This document shows positions 6,115-8,792 of a DNA stretch of 8,792 bases, one piece after another. The notes below the pieces were generated by a model. It saw nothing but the letters and a program-made list of their open reading frames with translations. It did no database searches and had not been told where the DNA came from. The stretch lies in the NCBI GenBank assembly GCA_016929035.1, contig JAFGJP010000135.1, positions 1 to 8,792 of the forward strand, read 5' to 3'. Position numbers and translations under genes: made by a program. Every line of letters begins with the position of its first letter. Positions within the stretch are counted from its first letter, which is position 1. Source of the stretch: Candidatus Auribacterota bacterium. GTDB lineage: Bacteria; Auribacterota; JAFGBW01; JAFGJP01.

Positions 6115-6754
6115 CATAGCCCGTGAAGGGATGGGGTTTGTGCTCGCGCTTATTGCTTTTTATATTTTGTCATTTCACATGAACTGGCTGCAGCCGTCTC
6201 TGGCCGTGCTTGTGATCCTCCTTTTTGTTTCCTACTTCTTCAGAGATCCTGAAATACGAATAAGCTTCAAAAACGAAAGCGTCATATCTCCCGGTGAAGG
6301 AAGAGTCGTTAGAATAGACACGAGAGAAGAGGACGAGTTTCTTAGGAAGAAAATGACCTGCATCAGCGTTTTTCTTTCTATTTTCGATGTCCATGTCAAC
6401 TACATCCCTTATGATGCCGTGGTCGAGGACCTTTCTTACAGGAAAGGTAAGTTCATCAATGCCATGAAAGATGAGTCGTCTCACGCGAACGAGAGGATGA
6501 GCCTTCTTCTTTCAACAGAAAAAGGGAAGATCGTCGTGCGCCAGATCGCCGGGCTCATCGCGAGGCGGGTCGTCTGTCACGCGAAAAAGGGTGCTAGATT
6601 GAAAAAGGGCGAACGTTATGGTATCATCAAGTTCGGCTCAAGGGTCGATGTTTTTCTTCCGGAAAGCTTTAAAGTCACGGTCAAAGTCGGGGATAGTGTC
6701 CTTGCGGGAATAACAGAGATCGCTCAGGCTCCTGAAGGCGGTGAAGCACGGTGA
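6101..6754 (+). CDS. psd: Phosphatidylserine decarboxylase, short type
   Basis: Psd makes phosphatidylethanolamine by decarboxylating phosphatidylserine at the inner membrane. The 217-residue length fits the short (PSD-A or archaeal-like) family rather than the roughly 300-residue enterobacterial type. Two hydrophobic N-terminal segments (about 10-25 and 33-47) are followed by FFRDPE (46-51), then SPGEGRVV (63-70), the FLSIFDVHVN block with His98, and the self-cleavage site FGS at 178-180, where Gly179-Ser180 should be cut to give the pyruvoyl cofactor on the small subunit. One oddity: the Asp of the usual SPADG motif is Glu66 here, at a position implicated in self-processing in characterised enzymes. 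An archaetidylserine substrate is possible for this subfamily, but pssA next door favours phosphatidylserine. The purine-rich AGAGAGAGGGGGG just upstream supports ATG 6101, which lies inside cheW. Confidence 0.93.
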   Translation: MKRYNIAREGMGFVLALIAFYILSFHMNWLQPSLAVLVILLFVSYFFRDPEIRISFKNESVISPGEGRVVRIDTREEDEFLRKKMTCISVFLSIFDVHVNYIPYDAVVEDLSYRKGKFINAMKDESSHANERMSLLLSTEKGKIVVRQIAGLIARRVVCHAKKGARLKKGERYGIIKFGSRVDVFLPESFKVTVKVGDSVLAGITEIAQAPEGGEAR

Positions 6755-7569
6755 GATCGGTCAAGCAGAAAAAAAGAAATATCATGAGCGGCATATATCT
6801 TCTGCCGAACTTGATAACAACGGCGGCGCTCTACTGCGGCATCATGTCGATTATGTCCAGCCTGAAGGGCCACGATCTCCAGAGGGCGGCTTACTATATT
6901 TTGCTGGCGACAGTTTTTGACTTCCTTGACGGGTATGTGGCAAGGGCTTCAAAAACATGTTCTTCTTTTGGCATGGAGTACGATTCTTTGAGCGATGTCA
7001 TCGCCTTTGGCGTCGCACCGGCGTCCCTTTTCTATTCCAGCTTTCTTATTAACCTGAAAAGAATAGGCGTCGGGGCTGTTTTTATTTTTGTGGCCTGCGC
7101 GGCTCTGAGGCTGGCCCGCTTCAACTCAAAGATCGAAGGGGAAGAAAAGGTCGCGTTCAGGGGGCTTCCCACGACGGCGGCGGCGGCTTTTCTTTCGTCG
7201 TTTTTCCTCATCCTCAACAGGTTTCAGCTGGATTGGCTCTACTCATTGATCCCCATGATCATGATCATCATCTCTTTTCTTATGGTTAGTTCTCTTAAAT
7301 ATCCTGCTGTCAGTGGGATACAGATATGGAAAAAGAAACCTTTTTTTTATCTCGGCCTTGTCATCATTATAATAGGGCTTATTTTTTTCTTTAAAGAACT
7401 CAGTATTTTTGTTATAAGTTCAGCCTACGTTAGTGTTGGACTCTATGAAAGAATAAAAAATTTTCAGTTTATGAAAAGATGGAAAGTCCGTTCAGAAGAA
7501 AAAGGAAGCAGGGATTCCTCTCTTTCTGAAAAAGCCTTTGATGAAGACCTTGAAACGGAAGGAGAGTAG
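6751..7569 (+). CDS. pssA: CDP-diacylglycerol-serine O-phosphatidyltransferase
   Basis: PssA condenses CDP-diacylglycerol with serine to give phosphatidylserine, the substrate of the adjacent Psd. The CDP-alcohol phosphatidyltransferase signature is complete: D57-x2-D60-G61-x2-A-R65, eight residues, G74-x3-D78-x3-D82. The block RLARFN (120-125) followed by FRGLPTTAAA (136-145) is typical of membrane-type bacterial PssA. Several membrane helices are visible (about 15-37, 46-58, 84-100, 104-120, 141-156, 162-181, 199-214, 217-232). The tail from about 243 is hydrophilic, rich in Glu, Ser and Asp, and longer than usual. GTG 6751 overlaps the psd stop as GTGA, with only a weak Shine-Dalgarno (GAAGGCGG). 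An internal ATG at 6784 is an alternative start that would remove eleven mostly basic residues. The psd-pssA pairing is common across bacteria. Confidence 0.94.
   Translation: MRSVKQKKRNIMSGIYLLPNLITTAALYCGIMSIMSSLKGHDLQRAAYYILLATVFDFLDGYVARASKTCSSFGMEYDSLSDVIAFGVAPASLFYSSFLINLKRIGVGAVFIFVACAALRLARFNSKIEGEEKVAFRGLPTTAAAAFLSSFFLILNRFQLDWLYSLIPMIMIIISFLMVSSLKYPAVSGIQIWKKKPFFYLGLVIIIIGLIFFFKELSIFVISSAYVSVGLYERIKNFQFMKRWKVRSEEKGSRDSSLSEKAFDEDLETEGE
7557..7564 (+). promoter_or_regulatory. Shine-Dalgarno of the L,D-transpeptidase gene
   Basis: GGAAGGAG at the very end of pssA lies seven bases before GTG 7572. It fixes the GTG start two bases after the pssA stop. Confidence 0.8.
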
Positions 7570-7571
7570 AC

Positions 7572-8696
7572 GTGTCACTGTTCTTCAAAAGACTTGTTGT
7601 CATTGTCATTTTTTTCGGGATTTTTTTCGGGAGCATTTATTTCGGTTACAGGAAGTGGATTCATTTTGTCCAGGTAAGGAAAGCAAAGAAATACTTTTTC
7701 AGCGAAGATTACCAGGAATCGCTTAACTGTCTTAAGCACCTCCCTGAAAAAAAGAATATAAGAACTCAGAAGCAGCTGGAGGTCGAATATATGCGTGCTG
7801 TCTGCTTTCAGCGGACAGGACAAAGCGAAAAGGCTTACGCCCAGTGGAAGAAGATTTTCGAGAACACGAAGTTCCCAAGGCACAAGGACGCGGCGCATTA
7901 CTATGCCGGCCTCAATCTTTGGGAGAAGGAAAATATTGAAGGGGCCTTCGAGCACTTTATGGTTATTCTTGAGAGGTATCCGGAGAGTGATTATGTGGGC
8001 GACAGCCTTTTTTACGTCGCCTCCTATCATGAAAACAAGAACGACATTTTTAAAGCTCGGGACCTTTACGAAAAAATCGTCGAAAAATATCCGGATGCCA
8101 CAAACATTGAAAAAGTTATAGACAAGCTGGGAGATCTGAACATCAAGCTTCTGTATTCAAAGACCGATACGCCTCTGACAGAGGTCTACATTGTTAAGCC
8201 CGGAGACAGTATCGCGACGATAGCCAAGAAATTCAACACGACTGTTGAGCTGATCATGAAGTGTAATCAGATGAAAACCACAAGGATCAATCCCCATGAC
8301 AGGATCAAGGTCGTAACAGCGACTTTTTCTATTGTTATTGACAAGTCCCAGAACATACTCATATTGAAAGCAGACGGCAAATTTTTTAAGCGCTACCGCG
8401 TCGGCACCGGCAAAGAGGGCTCAACGCCGATAGGGAACTTTGAGATAACAGAAAAGCTTATCAACCCCATGTGGTTCAAGCCTGACGGAGGCGTGATCCC
8501 CTTCGGCTCTAAGGAAAACCTTCTGGGCACGCGGTGGATGAGCATCGATTCTCCCGGATACGGGATACACGGGACATGGGAACCCGATTCTGTCGGGAAG
8601 CAGAGCAGCATGGGCTGCATCAGGCTGATCAATGAAGAAGTCGAGGAGCTTTATGACCTTGTCCCTGTCGCAACAAAAGTAACGATTGTAGATTAA
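7572..8696 (+). CDS. Membrane-anchored TPR-LysM-YkuD L,D-transpeptidase
   Basis: A predicted peptidoglycan cross-linking (3-3) or attachment enzyme of 374 residues, acting outside the inner membrane. Domains in order: an uncleaved-looking N-terminal membrane anchor at about 8-26 with no lipobox; TPR-like helical repeats at about 35-195, with segments such as EGAFEHFMVILERYPESD and KARDLYEKIVEKYPD; a LysM peptidoglycan-binding domain at about 205-249 (VYIVKPGDSIATIAKKFNTT); and a YkuD catalytic domain at about 252-373. In the active site His333 lies in GIHGT and Cys349 in SMGCIRL, 16 residues apart, within the family spacing. Met347 stands where His is common, a position known to vary. The TPR part may scaffold partners in the periplasm (inference). 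The gene follows pssA by two bases, continuing an envelope-biogenesis set. Substrate and role, cross-linking or lipoprotein anchoring, are not determinable from sequence. Confidence 0.92.
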   Translation: MSLFFKRLVVIVIFFGIFFGSIYFGYRKWIHFVQVRKAKKYFFSEDYQESLNCLKHLPEKKNIRTQKQLEVEYMRAVCFQRTGQSEKAYAQWKKIFENTKFPRHKDAAHYYAGLNLWEKENIEGAFEHFMVILERYPESDYVGDSLFYVASYHENKNDIFKARDLYEKIVEKYPDATNIEKVIDKLGDLNIKLLYSKTDTPLTEVYIVKPGDSIATIAKKFNTTVELIMKCNQMKTTRINPHDRIKVVTATFSIVIDKSQNILILKADGKFFKRYRVGTGKEGSTPIGNFEITEKLINPMWFKPDGGVIPFGSKENLLGTRWMSIDSPGYGIHGTWEPDSVGKQSSMGCIRLINEEVEELYDLVPVATKVTIVD

Positions 8697-8710
8697 GGAG
8701 AGGCCTTATC

Positions 8711-8792
8711 ATGCGGTATCTGGAGTTTGAAAAGCCGATTATCGAGCTGGAGCGAAAAATAGAAGAGCTGGTCAAGTTTTCCGACAAGGAAA
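8711..8792 (+). CDS. accA: Acetyl-CoA carboxylase carboxyltransferase subunit alpha, 5' end only
   Basis: Only the first 27 codons are in the window; the gene runs off the right edge with no stop. The N-terminus reads MRYLEFEKPIIELERKIEEL, matching the start of bacterial AccA proteins (LxFEKPIxELExKI pattern), the alpha subunit of the carboxyltransferase that makes malonyl-CoA for fatty acid synthesis. AAGGAGAGG at 8695-8703, overlapping the stop of the transpeptidase gene, lies seven bases before ATG 8711 and supports the start. Its place behind psd, pssA and the L,D-transpeptidase gene extends the membrane and envelope theme. The call rests on a short stretch but the match to the family N-terminus is characteristic. 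Confidence 0.8.
   Translation, partial: MRYLEFEKPIIELERKIEELVKFSDKE

Noticed and set aside
7340..7392. T-rich runs in pssA that might signal a terminator or frameshift
   Set aside because: The reading frame stays open and encodes the last membrane helices; no stem precedes the T runs.

Overview
The window is one tightly packed, single-strand (+) gene train of nine complete or near-complete genes plus a cut gene at the right edge. There is almost no intergenic DNA: the largest gap is about 41 bases, between cheA and the first receptor gene. No RNA genes, mobile elements, CRISPR arrays, terminators or convincing promoters are visible, so any promoter probably lies upstream of position 1. Base composition is moderate. 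The phosphatidylethanolamine pathway (PssA, Psd), an L,D-transpeptidase and a chemosensory array point to a Gram-negative bacterium. The gene mix (short Psd, TPR-LysM-YkuD protein, domain-poor receptors) resembles environmental candidate-phylum or delta-proteobacteria-like genomes, but the phylum cannot be fixed from this sequence.

Region 1 (1-6114) is a compact chemosensory operon. It holds a small unknown protein (possibly the end of a larger one), the histidine kinase CheA, a receptor (MCP), a single-domain CheY, a second MCP and CheW. These suffice for a core array: two receptors, coupling protein, kinase and phospho-acceptor. CheR, CheB, CheD, phosphatases and flagellar or pilus genes are absent from the window. 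Both receptors are membrane hairpins with no periplasmic sensory domain. CheA lacks a recognisable P2 domain and carries in its linker a duplicated 24-residue motif that strongly resembles the MshEN (GspE/PilB N-terminal) fold, some members of which bind cyclic di-GMP. This is the most notable feature of the window: a chemosensory kinase that may take a second-messenger or protein input directly.

Region 2 (6101-7569) encodes the two steps from CDP-diacylglycerol to phosphatidylethanolamine, in reverse pathway order: psd, then pssA. psd starts inside the end of cheW, so lipid synthesis and chemosensing appear to be co-transcribed and translationally coupled.

Region 3 (7572-8792) continues the envelope theme with a membrane-anchored TPR-LysM-YkuD L,D-transpeptidase and the first 27 codons of accA, the carboxyltransferase alpha subunit of acetyl-CoA carboxylase (fatty acid synthesis). 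Four complete genes use GTG starts, and most junctions overlap by 4-14 bases, which suggests strong translational coupling along the train.
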